From assembly GCA_000230935.2 (NCBI GenBank), contig AGIQ01000001.1, forward strand, positions 1,426,001-1,490,000: DNA of 64,000 nt, read 5' to 3'. The DNA is from Mycolicibacterium rhodesiae JS60. Lineage in GTDB: Bacteria; Actinomycetota; Actinomycetes; Mycobacteriales; Mycobacteriaceae. The notes beneath the pieces were generated by a model. The model was not told the origin of the DNA, ran no database searches, and was given only the letters and a program-made list of their open reading frames with translations. Shown here in pieces: positions 8,584 to 17,553 of the stretch. The position numbers were made by a program, and so were the translations under genes. Positions within the stretch are counted from its first letter, which is position 1. Each line of letters starts with the position of its first letter.

Positions 8584-9097
8584 TGCGGTCGATCACCGCG
8601 AGCAGTCCCTCATCGAGCGGGGTCCGCGGTTGGCCACCGAGCGCACTGGACATCGCGTGGTGGTAGAGCCCGTCGCCGATCAGCTTGATCGTGCGCGCCA
8701 CGTCACGGTCGCCGAGCGCCTCGGTGAGCACGCTCAGCCACTGGTCCGAGATCATCTCGATCGCCGCGCGCGCCCTGGGATCGCCGGCCTGCTGTAGCCG
8801 GGCGACCGCGACCAGCGTGCGGTCCAGTGGGGTGTTCGCGTAGTGCGAGGTGCGGATGTAATGCCGTGCGGGTCCGTCGGGGGCAGTGCGCATCATCTGG
8901 ACATCGTCGGCGGCCAGGGCGATCAAGCGATCGCAGAGCGCCTCGGCGAGCTGATCCTTGGCGGGGAAGTGGTAGAGCAGCCCGCCTTTGGATACCCCGG
9001 CCTTGGCCGCCACCGCGTCCAGCGTGGCGTGGCGCTCCCCATCGACGGCCAACGCGTCGGCATACGCATCGAGAATGCGTTCACGCGAGGTCGTCAT
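8549..9097 (-). CDS. TetR-family repressor, probable regulator of the adjacent MFS pump
   Basis: A 182-residue TetR protein with the N-terminal HTH RERILDAYADALAVDGERHATLDAVAAKAGVSKGGLLYHF, where GVSKGGLLYHF is the recognition helix. The C-terminal ligand-binding domain is helical and variable as usual. It is divergent from a major-facilitator transporter, and a perfect 24-bp palindrome sits 23 bp upstream of its own start. This is the classic arrangement of a drug-responsive repressor controlling an efflux pump. The inducing ligand is unknown. Confidence 0.88.
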   Translation of the reverse strand: MTTSRERILDAYADALAVDGERHATLDAVAAKAGVSKGGLLYHFPAKDQLAEALCDRLIALAADDVQMMRTAPDGPARHYIRTSHYANTPLDRTLVAVARLQQAGDPRARAAIEMISDQWLSVLTEALGDRDVARTIKLIGDGLYHHAMSSALGGQPRTPLDEGLLAVIDRIIDQCVDAPRA

Positions 9098-9120
9098 CGG
9101 CCGAGTTTATCGACTTTCGC

Positions 9121-9144
9121 ACTGTACCGTCTGGACGGTACAGT
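9121..9144. promoter_or_regulatory. Perfect TetR operator between tetR-type and MFS genes
   Basis: Two perfect 11-bp arms, ACTGTACCGTC and GACGGTACAGT, around a TG centre. The site is 23 bp from the repressor start and 47 bp from the transporter start, where it would cover both promoters. The arm sequence and length fit TetR-family operators. Pairing with the adjacent TetR is inferred from position. Confidence 0.75.
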
Positions 9145-9190
9145 TGCAGAGGCATCTGGAGAAGTAGAACCAATTGATGGAGTGATAACC

Positions 9191-10375
9191 GTGCGCGCCT
9201 ATGTCGAGCTCATTCGAGTTCCAGGCGTGGTCAACGTGACCGCCTCGCAGCTGTTTGCGCGGCTCCCGCTGGGGATGCTGTCGCTGGCGATCCTGCTGCA
9301 CGTACAGGCCCGGACCGGGTCCTACGCAGTGGCGGGAGCAGTGGTGGCAGCCACCAGCATCGGAGAAGCAGTGGCGATGCCCATGACGGCGCGCCTGCTC
9401 GGCCGGATCGGCATGGTGCCGACCTTGGTGTCCGCCGCCGTGATCAACGGCATCTGCATGCTGGCGCTGGCTTTCGTCCACGTCCCCGCGACCGCCCTCA
9501 TGGTGTTGGGGTTCGGAATCGGCGCCTCGGTGCCGCCGCTGTTGCCTGCGGTCCGCGCGCTGTACCCCCAGATGGTTCCCGGCGACGGGCTGCGGGCCCT
9601 GTTCGCGCTCGACACCGCGGCGCAGGAACTCATCTGGGTGATCGGGCCGGTCGCCGCGACGTTCCTGGCGTCGGCGATCTCGACCGCGATCCCGCTGCTG
9701 TTCAGCGCCGCCGTCACCGTGGTGGGGACGGTCTGGTTCCTGCTCAGCGCCCGCCGGCTGCGGCCCACGATCGTGCCCAATACGGTCGCATTCGGCCGGG
9801 TCCTGGCGAACCCCGCGGTGATCTTGGCCATGGTGGCCAGCCTCGCGCTGGTCGCCTCGTTCATGGCCCTCGAGGTCGGCGTGCTCGCCCTCTTCGGCAA
9901 CCACAATCTCTCGGCCGGCGTGGCTTTGGGTGTGGCCAGCCTCGGGTCGCTGATCGGCGGCGTGCTGTTCGGGCATCGCCGACTGGGCGTGCGCGGTCTG
10001 GCGATCTCGATGACGGTCGTCGCCACGGGCACCGCAGTGTTCGGGCTGGTCGATGGCTACGGTCTGCAGCTGACCGCGCTGTTCGCGTCCGGGCTCGGCT
10101 TCGCGCCCGCGCTGGCCGCGCTGTACGTGATGGTGTCGCACGAGATCGCCGAGCACTCCACTGCCGAGGCGTTCGGGTGGCTCAACAGCGGCGCGCTCGT
10201 CGGCGGTGCCATGGGCACCGCGCTCGGCGGCGTGATCGCCGACAGCTACAGCACGTTCGCGGTGATCATGGTCTCGGCCGGGCTGGCCCTGGCCGCGGCA
10301 TGCACGCCGCTCATCGCGCGCACGACCGGTCCGGTCGGCGGGCTGTCCCGCGAGCGGGAGACCTGCGAGGTCTGA
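9191..10375 (+). CDS. MFS transporter
   Basis: A 394-residue major-facilitator protein with about 12 hydrophobic helices and typical Gly/Ala-rich packing motifs such as GFGIGASVPPLLPAV and GALVGGAMGTALGG. The preferred start is the GTG at 9191 (MRAYVELIRVPGVV), preceded by GGAG at 8-nt spacing; the frame extends upstream through the operator but that part has no transporter character. Divergent placement from a TetR gene with a shared operator suggests inducible efflux of a drug or metabolite. Substrate cannot be inferred. Confidence 0.88.
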   Translation: MRAYVELIRVPGVVNVTASQLFARLPLGMLSLAILLHVQARTGSYAVAGAVVAATSIGEAVAMPMTARLLGRIGMVPTLVSAAVINGICMLALAFVHVPATALMVLGFGIGASVPPLLPAVRALYPQMVPGDGLRALFALDTAAQELIWVIGPVAATFLASAISTAIPLLFSAAVTVVGTVWFLLSARRLRPTIVPNTVAFGRVLANPAVILAMVASLALVASFMALEVGVLALFGNHNLSAGVALGVASLGSLIGGVLFGHRRLGVRGLAISMTVVATGTAVFGLVDGYGLQLTALFASGLGFAPALAALYVMVSHEIAEHSTAEAFGWLNSGALVGGAMGTALGGVIADSYSTFAVIMVSAGLALAAACTPLIARTTGPVGGLSRERETCEV

Positions 10376-10380
10376 CCCCT

Positions 10381-10488
10381 AGCCGTGCTGGATTGGCTGA
10401 CTCCTCAACGCTCGTGCCTCGCTTGATCGTCGTCAGCCGTGCTGGATTGGCTGACTCCTCAACGCTCGTGCCTCGCTTGATCGTCGTC
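10381..10488. repeat. 54-bp perfect tandem duplication at the fprA 3' end
   Basis: A unit beginning AGCCGTGCTGGATTGGCTGA is present twice in perfect head-to-tail copies (10381-10434 and 10435-10488), followed by the first 8 bases of a third copy. The last bases of the second copy overlap the fprA stop codon. It fills the space between the MFS gene and fprA. A recent slippage or unequal-crossover event is the simplest explanation. Confidence 0.9.
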
Positions 10489-11860
10489 AGCCGTGCCCGA
10501 TGCGCAGTAGCTCCGCGACGCTCGTCAGCTTCACCCGCGGACGGCCGTGCGGCTCGCCGGCGCCGCGCTCGTGCGCGTCTATCAGCTTCCAGTGGTCGTC
10601 GGTGATCAGCTTGGGCTGACGGATGAGCAGCCACTCGACGAGCGTCTGGCCGTGGTCGTCGCCGACATCGCGGAGCTCGCGGCCCTCGAGGTCGGCCAGC
10701 AGCGTGGCGACGGTGTCCGCCGAGTCCTTCTTGTTGCTGCCGATGACCCCGGACGGGCCGCGCTTGATCCAGCCGACGACGTACTCATTGGCACTGCCGT
10801 CGACGCGGCCGTCGGTGTGCGGGATGGTGCCCGAGCGGTCGTCGAACGGCAGACCCGGTGTCGCGATGCCGCGGTAGCCGACCGCACGCACCACCAGCTG
10901 GGCGGGCAACTCCTCGCGCGCCCCGGTGTCCTTGGCGACGATGCGGCCCCCCTCATCGACCAGCTCGTTGCGGCCGAGCACCACCGCCTCGACACGACCG
11001 TCGCCCTTGATCTCGACGGGCGAGGTCTGGAAGCGGAACACGATGCGGCGCTTGGCCCCTCGCGGTGGGGTCTCGGCATAGCCGCGCAGCACCTTGACGT
11101 TCAGCTTCACGGTCTTGCCCGCAGCCTCGAGCTGATCGTCGGTGATGGAGTCGAAGTCCGCGGGGTCGACGATGACGTCGACGTCGGCCATGGCCTCCAG
11201 GTCGCCCAGCTCGCGCAACTCCATCGTGGTGAAGGTCGCCTGAAGCGGGCCACGGCGGCCGATGACGACGACCTCCTCGACGCCCTTTGCGTGTAGCAGG
11301 TCGAGCGCGTGGTCGGCGATGTCGGACTTGGCGAGTTCGCGGGGGTCGCTGACGAGGATGCGCGCGACGTCGAGTGCCACGTTGCCGTTGCCGACCACGA
11401 TGGCGCGCCCGGACGACAGGTCCGGCGCCATCTCCTCGAAGTGGGGGTGGGCGTTGTACCAGCCGACGAAGTCGACGGCGGCCACGCTGCCCGCCAGCTC
11501 CTCACCGGGGATGCCGAGCGGGCGGTCCGACTGCGCCCCGATCGCGTACACGACGGCGTCGTAGCGCTGCGCAAGCTCCTCGGCCTGCACGTGCTCGCCG
11601 ACGCGGATGTTGCCGAAGAACCGGAACCGCGCGTCGAGTGAGATCTTCTCGAACTGGGCGCTGATGGTCTTGATCTTCGGATGGTCCGGCGCGACTCCGG
11701 AGCGCACCAACCCCCACGGGGTGGGCAGCATCTCGAGCATGTCGACGTGAACATCCGGTCCGCCGCCGGCAACCGAGCTGTCGGCGAACTTCAGCAGCGC
11801 TGCCGCCGCGAAGTATCCCGAGGGTCCCGCACCGACGATCGCGACATAGTAAGGACGCAT
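10487..11860 (-). CDS. fprA: NADPH-ferredoxin reductase FprA
   Basis: A 457-residue FAD/NADPH protein nearly colinear with M. tuberculosis FprA (Rv3106), a homologue of mammalian adrenodoxin reductase. Visible are the FAD Rossmann motif VGAGPSGYFAA at the N-terminus, the DMLEMLPTPWGLVRSGVAPDHPKIK segment, the NADPH-binding VVGNGNVALDVARIL, and the C-terminal EYVVGWIKRGPSGVIGSNKKDS. It passes electrons from NADPH to ferredoxins that serve cytochromes P450 and other iron-sulfur proteins. The gene is divergent from prfB, as in M. tuberculosis, with about 200 bp between starts. Confidence 0.95.
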   Translation of the reverse strand: MRPYYVAIVGAGPSGYFAAAALLKFADSSVAGGGPDVHVDMLEMLPTPWGLVRSGVAPDHPKIKTISAQFEKISLDARFRFFGNIRVGEHVQAEELAQRYDAVVYAIGAQSDRPLGIPGEELAGSVAAVDFVGWYNAHPHFEEMAPDLSSGRAIVVGNGNVALDVARILVSDPRELAKSDIADHALDLLHAKGVEEVVVIGRRGPLQATFTTMELRELGDLEAMADVDVIVDPADFDSITDDQLEAAGKTVKLNVKVLRGYAETPPRGAKRRIVFRFQTSPVEIKGDGRVEAVVLGRNELVDEGGRIVAKDTGAREELPAQLVVRAVGYRGIATPGLPFDDRSGTIPHTDGRVDGSANEYVVGWIKRGPSGVIGSNKKDSADTVATLLADLEGRELRDVGDDHGQTLVEWLLIRQPKLITDDHWKLIDAHERGAGEPHGRPRVKLTSVAELLRIGHG

Positions 11861-12056
11861 TCCCGCGCTTTCTGTCCGGACCCGGCCGCGCGCAAGGGGC
11901 TGTCGCGTCGCAGTCGAGAAGCACCGCTATGGGCTGCGCGGTGCCACATCCTGGTTACGGATGTGATGTTAGACGCGCGACCGGACCAAGCACCCCAGAA
12001 GTCTCCGGAGCCGCCGTGGATCACAACGTGTCGTGGCGCCGGTACCCTGAGGACCC

Positions 12057-13172
12057 GTGGACCTCGATCGTCAGTCAAATATCGCCGCCCTCGATTCCAC
12101 CTTGACGACGGTGGAACGAGTGCTCGACGTCGACGGTCTGCGCGCCAAGATCGAGAAGCTCGAGCACGAAGCCGCCGATCCGAATCTGTGGAACGACCAG
12201 AGCCACGCGCAGAAGGTCACCAGCGAGCTGTCCCATGCCCAGGGTGAGCTGCGCCGCGTCGAGGAGCTCCGCCAGCGCGTCGAGGACCTTCCGGTGCTCT
12301 ACGAGCTCGCCGCCGAGGAAGACGGAGCAGGTGGCGCCGAAGCTCTCGCCGAGGCCGACGCGGAGCTGACCAAGCTGCGCGAGGACGTCGAGGCCATGGA
12401 AGTCCGCACCCTGCTGTCCGGGGAGTACGACGAGCGCGAGGCCGTCGTCACGATCCGGTCCGGCGCCGGCGGCGTCGACGCCGCGGACTGGGCCGAGATG
12501 CTGATGCGGATGTACATCCGCTGGGCCGAGGCGCACAAGTATCCCGTCGAGGTGTTCGACACGTCGTACGCCGAAGAAGCCGGCATCAAGAGCGCCACCT
12601 TCGCCGTGCATGCCCCGTACGCCTACGGCACCCTCTCGGTCGAGCAGGGCACTCACCGGCTGGTGCGGATCAGCCCGTTCGACAACCAGAACCGGCGGCA
12701 GACGTCGTTCGCCGATGTCGAGGTGCTGCCGGTCGTCGAGACGACCGATCACATCGAGATCCCCGAAGGCGATCTGCGGGTCGACGTGTACCGCTCCAGC
12801 GGCCCCGGCGGACAGTCGGTCAACACCACCGACTCCGCGGTTCGGCTCACGCACATTCCCACCGGTATCGTCGTCACCTGCCAGAACGAGAAGTCGCAGC
12901 TACAGAACAAGGTTTCGGCGATGCGCGTCCTGCAGGCCAAGCTCCTGGAACGCAAACGCCTCGAAGAGCGCGCCGAGCTCGACGCCCTCAAGGGCGATGG
13001 CGGGAGCTCCTGGGGCAATCAGATGCGCTCCTACGTTCTGCACCCCTACCAAATGGTCAAGGATCTGCGGACCGATTACGAGGTCGGCAGCCCCGCGGCG
13101 GTACTGGATGGGGACATCGACGGGTTCCTGGAGGCGGGAATCCGATGGCGCAACCGGCGAGATGACGACTAA
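12057..13172 (+). CDS. prfB: Peptide chain release factor 2
   Basis: A 371-residue class-I release factor recognising UGA and UAA. The SPF tripeptide that reads the stop codon is in [11 protein letters not shown], and the catalytic GGQ is in [16 protein letters not shown]. The frame is continuous, so the autoregulatory +1 frameshift found in E. coli prfB is absent, as usual in mycobacteria. The GTG start has no obvious Shine-Dalgarno, and a TACCCT box lies about 10 bp upstream, so a leaderless transcript is possible. It heads a tight chain with the MscS-like gene, whose ATG overlaps the end of prfB by 11 bp. Confidence 0.96.
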   Translation: MDLDRQSNIAALDSTLTTVERVLDVDGLRAKIEKLEHEAADPNLWNDQSHAQKVTSELSHAQGELRRVEELRQRVEDLPVLYELAAEEDGAGGAEALAEADAELTKLREDVEAMEVRTLLSGEYDEREAVVTIRSGAGGVDAADWAEMLMRMYIRWAEAHKYPVEVFDTSYAEEAGIKSATFAVHAPYAYGTLSVEQGTHRLVRISPFDNQNRRQTSFADVEVLPVVETTDHIEIPEGDLRVDVYRSSGPGGQSVNTTDSAVRLTHIPTGIVVTCQNEKSQLQNKVSAMRVLQAKLLERKRLEERAELDALKGDGGSSWGNQMRSYVLHPYQMVKDLRTDYEVGSPAAVLDGDIDGFLEAGIRWRNRRDDD

Positions 13173-14130
13173 CTTTCAGGCGATCCAGTTCGCCAACGGC
13201 TGGCATGACTTTTGGCATGGCACCGTCGGCGAGTGGATCCTGAGCAAGGGTCTGCGGATCACCTTGCTGATCCTCGGCGGCCTGTTAATGGCCCGGTTCA
13301 TCAACTGGTCGGCCCAGAAGATCTCCCGGCGCATCGACGCCGACTTTCGGGAAAGCGACGCGCTGGTCCGCTCGGAGAGCGCCAAGCACCGCCAGGCGGT
13401 GGCTTCGGTCATCTCGTATGTGGCGATCGCCCTGCTCGGCGTCATGGTGGTGGTCGAGGCCACTGACATCCTCGCGGTTCCGGTCAGCTCGCTGGTCGCT
13501 CCCGCGGCGGTCCTGGGTGCGGCGCTGGGCTTCGGTGCGCAGCGCATCGTGCAGGACCTGCTGTCCGGGTTCTTCATCATCACCGAAAAGCAGTACGGCT
13601 TCGGCGATCTGGTGTCGCTGACGGTGGCCGGTATCGCCAAGGAGGCGACCGGCACCGTCGAGGACGTCACGCTGCGGGTGACCAAGCTGCGGTCGTCGGA
13701 GGGCGAGGTGTTGACGATCCCGAACGGGCAGATCGTCAAAACCCAGAACCTGTCCAAGGACTGGGCGCGCGCCGTCATCGACATTCCGGTGCCGGCCACC
13801 GCGGACCTGAACCAGGTCAACGACGTGCTGCATGGGGTGTCCGAGAAGGCGATCGCCGACCCGGGGCTGAAGGACCTGCTACTGGACGCCCCCCAGCTGA
13901 TGGGAGTGGAAAGCATCGAACTCGACACCGTGAACCTGCGCATGGTGGCGCGCACGCTGCCCGGTAAACAGTTCGAAGTCGGCCGCAAACTGCGCGTGCT
14001 GGTGATCGCCGCACTGATGCGGGCCGGCATCGCCAGCCCCGCCGACAGCTCGCCGGTGGTCGAGGCCATCGTTCACCCGGCGACCGCCGGCGGTGCCGAA
14101 GAGAGCCAGGGGCCGGTGACGTCGAAGTGA
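13162..14130 (+). CDS. MscS-family mechanosensitive channel protein
   Basis: A 322-residue membrane protein, homologue of M. tuberculosis Rv3104c. About three N-terminal membrane helices (near residues 20-40, 75-100 and 105-130) are followed by the conserved MscS pore/beta region [26 protein letters not shown] and [26 protein letters not shown]. Small MscS channels release solutes during osmotic downshock. The ATG at 13162 overlaps the prfB stop by 11 bp, and the last codon and stop overlap the next gene's GTG, giving a translationally coupled series. Gating by tension is assumed from family. Confidence 0.85.
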   Translation: MTTNFQAIQFANGWHDFWHGTVGEWILSKGLRITLLILGGLLMARFINWSAQKISRRIDADFRESDALVRSESAKHRQAVASVISYVAIALLGVMVVVEATDILAVPVSSLVAPAAVLGAALGFGAQRIVQDLLSGFFIITEKQYGFGDLVSLTVAGIAKEATGTVEDVTLRVTKLRSSEGEVLTIPNGQIVKTQNLSKDWARAVIDIPVPATADLNQVNDVLHGVSEKAIADPGLKDLLLDAPQLMGVESIELDTVNLRMVARTLPGKQFEVGRKLRVLVIAALMRAGIASPADSSPVVEAIVHPATAGGAEESQGPVTSK

Positions 14131-14603
14131 AGTTGATGCCGACGCGCAGGGAAGGCCGCGGCTGGCCCCATTACATCCTGTGGGGACGGGTCCGCACGTC
14201 CACGGCCGTGCTGTTGTCCGCCTTCATCGCGGTCTGGTGGCTGTATGCGACCTACCAGCCGGCTCCGGAACCCCCGGCCACGCAGGTGGTGCCGCCAGGC
14301 TTCATCCCCGACCCGTCCTATACCTGGGTGCCGCGCACCGACGTCCGGGATCGCACCACGACCACCAGGACGACCACAACCACGACGACGACGCCGACGA
14401 CCACCTCGACGACGGAGACGACCGAGCCCACGACATCGGAGACGTCCCCGACATCGCCGACGTCGCCGACCTCACCCACGTCGACGCCACCTGCGCCGTT
14501 CCAGATACCCGGGCTACCCACGCCGACGCCCACACCCACGCCGATTCCGTCACCGGCGCCGGGGCAGGGGCCCATGCTCACGCCCGCGGCTCCGACGCAG
14601 TAA
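14127..14603 (+). CDS. Pro/Thr-rich single-pass membrane protein (Rv3103c-like)
   Basis: A 158-residue protein starting with a GTG that shares the sequence GTGA with the upstream stop. One membrane helix (about residues 25-42, TAVLLSAFIAVWWLYATY) is followed by an extracellular region dominated by Thr, Pro and Ser: long poly-Thr runs, then SPT repeats and PTPTPTP. Such segments are typical of wall-spanning, possibly O-mannosylated stalks. It matches in position and composition the Pro-rich membrane protein encoded upstream of ftsE in M. tuberculosis (Rv3103c). Linkage to ftsEX suggests a divisome or wall-hydrolysis role, but this is inference. Confidence 0.75.
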   Translation: MKLMPTRREGRGWPHYILWGRVRTSTAVLLSAFIAVWWLYATYQPAPEPPATQVVPPGFIPDPSYTWVPRTDVRDRTTTTRTTTTTTTTPTTTSTTETTEPTTSETSPTSPTSPTSPTSTPPAPFQIPGLPTPTPTPTPIPSPAPGQGPMLTPAAPTQ

Positions 14604-14633
14604 TGCGGCGTCCGGCTACACTGGCGTGCCGTG

Positions 14634-15323
14634 ATGATCACCCTTGACCATGTCAGCAAGCAGTACAAGTCGTCGGCGCGGCCCGCCCTCGACAATGTCA
14701 GCGTCAAGATCGACAAGGGTGAGTTCGTCTTCCTCATCGGCCCGTCAGGGTCGGGTAAGTCGACGTTCATGCGTCTGCTGCTGGCCGAGGAGACGCCCAC
14801 GTCGGGCGAGCTGCAGGTGTCGAAGTTCCACGTCAACAAACTTTCCGGCCGGCACATCCCCAAACTGCGCCAGGTGATCGGCTGCGTCTTCCAGGACTTC
14901 CGGCTGTTGCAGCAGAAGACCGTGTTCGAGAACGTGGCCTTCGCGCTGGAGGTGATCGGCAAGAAGCCCGACACCATCAACCGGGTGGTGCCCGATGTGC
15001 TGGAGATGGTGGGCCTGTCGGGCAAGTCCAACCGGCTGCCTGCCGAGCTGTCCGGCGGCGAGCAGCAGCGCGTGGCGATCGCGCGGGCGTTCGTCAACCG
15101 CCCGCTCGTTCTGCTCGCCGACGAGCCGACCGGAAACCTGGACCCCGAAACCAGCAGCGACATCATGGATCTGCTCGAACGGATCAACCGGACGGGCACC
15201 ACCGTCGTCATGGCCACCCACGACCACCACATCGTCGACTCCATGCGCCAGCGCGTGGTGGAGCTCTCCCTGGGCAGACTCGTCCGCGATGAGCAGCGTG
15301 GCATTTACGGAATGGATCGTTAA
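14634..15323 (+). CDS. ftsE: Cell-division ATP-binding protein FtsE
   Basis: A 229-residue ABC ATPase almost identical in layout to mycobacterial FtsE. Walker A is GPSGSGKS, the Q-loop lies in VFQDFRLL, the signature is LSGGEQQR, and Walker B is [12 protein letters not shown], followed by the H-loop ATHDHH. I start at ATG 14634 ([12 protein letters not shown]) by comparison with M. tuberculosis, although a GTG one codon upstream exists. FtsE powers the FtsX membrane protein, which activates peptidoglycan hydrolases such as RipC at the septum. ftsX follows immediately with no spacer. Confidence 0.97.
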   Translation: MITLDHVSKQYKSSARPALDNVSVKIDKGEFVFLIGPSGSGKSTFMRLLLAEETPTSGELQVSKFHVNKLSGRHIPKLRQVIGCVFQDFRLLQQKTVFENVAFALEVIGKKPDTINRVVPDVLEMVGLSGKSNRLPAELSGGEQQRVAIARAFVNRPLVLLADEPTGNLDPETSSDIMDLLERINRTGTTVVMATHDHHIVDSMRQRVVELSLGRLVRDEQRGIYGMDR

Positions 15324-16220
15324 GTGCGCTTCGGCTTCCTGATCAACGAGGTCTACACCGGACTTCGCCGCAACGTCACCATGACAGTGGCGATGATCCT
15401 GACGACGGCGATCTCGCTCGGTCTGTTCGGCGGTGGTCTGCTCGTGCTGCGGATGGCCGACCAGTCGCGCCACATCTACCTCGACCGTGTCGAGAGTGAA
15501 GTGTTTCTGACCGACGACATCTCGGCCAACGACCTGACGTGCGACGGTGACCTGTGTAAGGCGTTGCGCGCCAAGATCGAGGCACGTAGTGACGTCAAGT
15601 CGGTGCGATTCCTGAACAAGACGGACGCATACAACTTTGCGTTGCAAAAGCTGCCGCAGCTCGCGAAGGACGCCACCCCGGATACGTTCCCGGCGTCGTT
15701 CATCGTCAAGCTCGACAACCCCGACCAGCACGTCGAATTCGAGAAGGCGATGCAAGGTCAGCCCGGGGTGCGCGGCACACTCAACCAGAAGGTTTTGATC
15801 GACCGCCTGTTCGCGGTGCTCGACGCGATGTCCAAGGTCACGTTCGCGATCGCGGTGGTGCAGGCTATTGGCGCGATTCTATTGATCGCCAACATGGTTC
15901 AAGTCGCGGCTTACACCAGACGTACCGAGATCGGCATCATGCGGATGGTGGGTGCGACCCGCTGGTACACCCAGCTGCCGTTCCTGTTGGAGGCGATGCT
16001 GGCGGCGTTCATCGGTGTCGTGATCGCGGTCGTCGGGCTGGTCGTGGTTCAGGTGCTGTTCTTGAACGACGCACTGGCCCAGTTCTACGCGGTGAATCTG
16101 ATCGCCCGTGTCGATTGGCAGGACATCCTTTTCATTGTGGCGCCCTGGATGCTCGGAGTGGGTCTCGCGATGTCCGGGCTCACGGCATACGTCACGCTGC
16201 GCTTGTATGTACGGAAGTAG
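15324..16220 (+). CDS. ftsX: Cell-division membrane protein FtsX
   Basis: A 298-residue type VII ABC permease. One N-terminal helix ([24 protein letters not shown], about 20-42) precedes an extracellular domain of roughly 125 residues containing the [16 protein letters not shown] region that binds wall hydrolases in M. tuberculosis. Three C-terminal helices follow (near 170-195, 215-245 and 265-290). The GTG start directly follows the ftsE stop. FtsEX couples ATP hydrolysis to peptidoglycan hydrolase activation during division. Confidence 0.96.
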   Translation: MRFGFLINEVYTGLRRNVTMTVAMILTTAISLGLFGGGLLVLRMADQSRHIYLDRVESEVFLTDDISANDLTCDGDLCKALRAKIEARSDVKSVRFLNKTDAYNFALQKLPQLAKDATPDTFPASFIVKLDNPDQHVEFEKAMQGQPGVRGTLNQKVLIDRLFAVLDAMSKVTFAIAVVQAIGAILLIANMVQVAAYTRRTEIGIMRMVGATRWYTQLPFLLEAMLAAFIGVVIAVVGLVVVQVLFLNDALAQFYAVNLIARVDWQDILFIVAPWMLGVGLAMSGLTAYVTLRLYVRK

Positions 16221-16222
16221 CC

Positions 16223-16711
16223 GTGGCCAAAAATCCGGACAAGAAGCCCGATCGCAAAGTCATTGCCACCAATCGCAAGGCACGGCACAACTATTCGATC
16301 CTCGACACCTACGAGGCCGGCGTCGTGCTGCAGGGCACCGAGGTCAAGAGCCTGCGTGAGGGCCACGCGTCGTTGGCCGACGCGTTCGCGACCGTCGACG
16401 ACGGCGAGATCTGGCTGCGCAATCTTCACATTCCCGAGTATCACCACGGCACCTGGACCAATCATGCGCCGCGGCGCAACCGCAAGCTGCTGTTGCACCG
16501 CAGCCAGATCGACACGCTGGTCGGCAAGATCCGCGACGGCAACCTGACCTTGGTGCCGCTGTCGCTGTACTTCAACGACGGCAAGGTGAAGGTCGAGCTG
16601 GCGCTGGCGCGCGGTAAGCAGGCCCACGACAAGCGGCAGGACCTCGCCCGCCGAGATGCCGAGCGCGAGGTGATCCGCGAGCTCGGCCGGCGGGCCAAGG
16701 GCAAGCTCTGA
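16223..16711 (+). CDS. smpB: tmRNA-binding protein SmpB
   Basis: A 162-residue SmpB. The OB-fold features [27 protein letters not shown] and [12 protein letters not shown] are intact, and the basic C-terminal tail ([20 protein letters not shown]) that probes the ribosomal mRNA channel is present. I chose the GTG at 16223 ([12 protein letters not shown]), two bases after the ftsX stop; the longer frame lies inside ftsX. SmpB delivers alanyl-tmRNA to stalled ribosomes, and the tmRNA gene ssrA lies about 3.9 kb downstream. Its stop overlaps the putative CTG start of the DMT transporter. Confidence 0.96.
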   Translation: MAKNPDKKPDRKVIATNRKARHNYSILDTYEAGVVLQGTEVKSLREGHASLADAFATVDDGEIWLRNLHIPEYHHGTWTNHAPRRNRKLLLHRSQIDTLVGKIRDGNLTLVPLSLYFNDGKVKVELALARGKQAHDKRQDLARRDAEREVIRELGRRAKGKL

Positions 16712-17553
16712 TCGGGGTCCTGCTCGCGCTGGCATCGGCAATCGGTTACGGCGTCAGCGATTTCGTCGGCGGTATCGCGGCGCGGCGGGTCGCGGCCCTG
16801 CGGGTCGTGTTGGTGTCCTACCCGCTGGCGATGGTCATGCTCGGGATCCTGGCAGCCGGTGTCGGCGGCACTGTGTCCGAGCCGGCGGTGGTGTGGGGTC
16901 TGCTGTGCGGGGTGAGTCAGGCGTTCGGTGTCTGGTGGTTCTATGCCGCGCTGGGCACGGGCCCGATCTCGGTCGTCTCGCCGCTGACCGCGGTCCTGGT
17001 CGCGGCTGTGCCGGTCAGCGTGGGACTGGCGATGGGGGAGCGGCCCGGCATCATCGCGGGAATCGGAACGGTGTTGGCCTTGATCGCCGTCGTCCTGGTC
17101 AGCCGCGAAGCCACCGATGAAGATGTGCGCCCGCACCGATTCACCCTGACGGTGGCGTGGCTGACTGTCGGCTCGGGTCTGGCGTTCGGGCTCAACTTCG
17201 TGCTGCTGCACCAGGCCCCGACCGATGCCGGGTTGTGGCCGTTGTTCTTCGCGCGGGTGTCGGCGACGGCCATCGTGTTCGTGGTGGCCGCGCTCAGCGG
17301 CAACTTCCAGGTGCCGGGCGGACTTCCGCTGAAGCTGGCGGTGGTGGCGGCGCTGCTGGACACCGGCGCGAACGTCGCGACGCTGCTGGCGCTACAGGCC
17401 TCGATGCTGTCGCTGGCCAGCGTGCTGATGTCGCTCTACCCGGCGGCGACGGTGCTGCTGGCCATCGTGGTGCTCCGTGAGCGAGTCACCCGCTGGCAGG
17501 TGCTGGGGATGGTGCTGGCGCTGATTGCAGTCGGGATGATCGCCGCCCGCTAG
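16708..17553 (+). CDS. EamA/DMT-family transporter with apparent CTG start
   Basis: A 281-residue protein with about ten membrane helices in two homologous halves, typical of the drug/metabolite transporter superfamily. The N-terminal helix [26 protein letters not shown] belongs to the fold and begins directly after CTG at 16708, which overlaps the smpB stop as CTGA. The first ATG/GTG/TTG codons in frame lie around 16807 and would delete this helix. An AAGG sequence precedes the CTG by about 7 nt, and the stop overlap suggests translational re-initiation. Substrate is unknown. Its 3' end overlaps the convergent sulfotransferase gene by 4 bp. Confidence 0.75.
   Translation: MIGVLLALASAIGYGVSDFVGGIAARRVAALRVVLVSYPLAMVMLGILAAGVGGTVSEPAVVWGLLCGVSQAFGVWWFYAALGTGPISVVSPLTAVLVAAVPVSVGLAMGERPGIIAGIGTVLALIAVVLVSREATDEDVRPHRFTLTVAWLTVGSGLAFGLNFVLLHQAPTDAGLWPLFFARVSATAIVFVVAALSGNFQVPGGLPLKLAVVAALLDTGANVATLLALQASMLSLASVLMSLYPAATVLLAIVVLRERVTRWQVLGMVLALIAVGMIAAR

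Noticed and set aside
12057-12200. Programmed frameshift in prfB
   Set aside because: The reading frame is continuous and no internal in-frame TGA with a slippery site exists near the start.
14340-14480. Repeat array in the Pro/Thr-rich gene
   Set aside because: The ACG/ACC/TCG triplet runs encode poly-Thr and SPT repeats; this is codon-level low complexity within a gene, not an independent repeat element.
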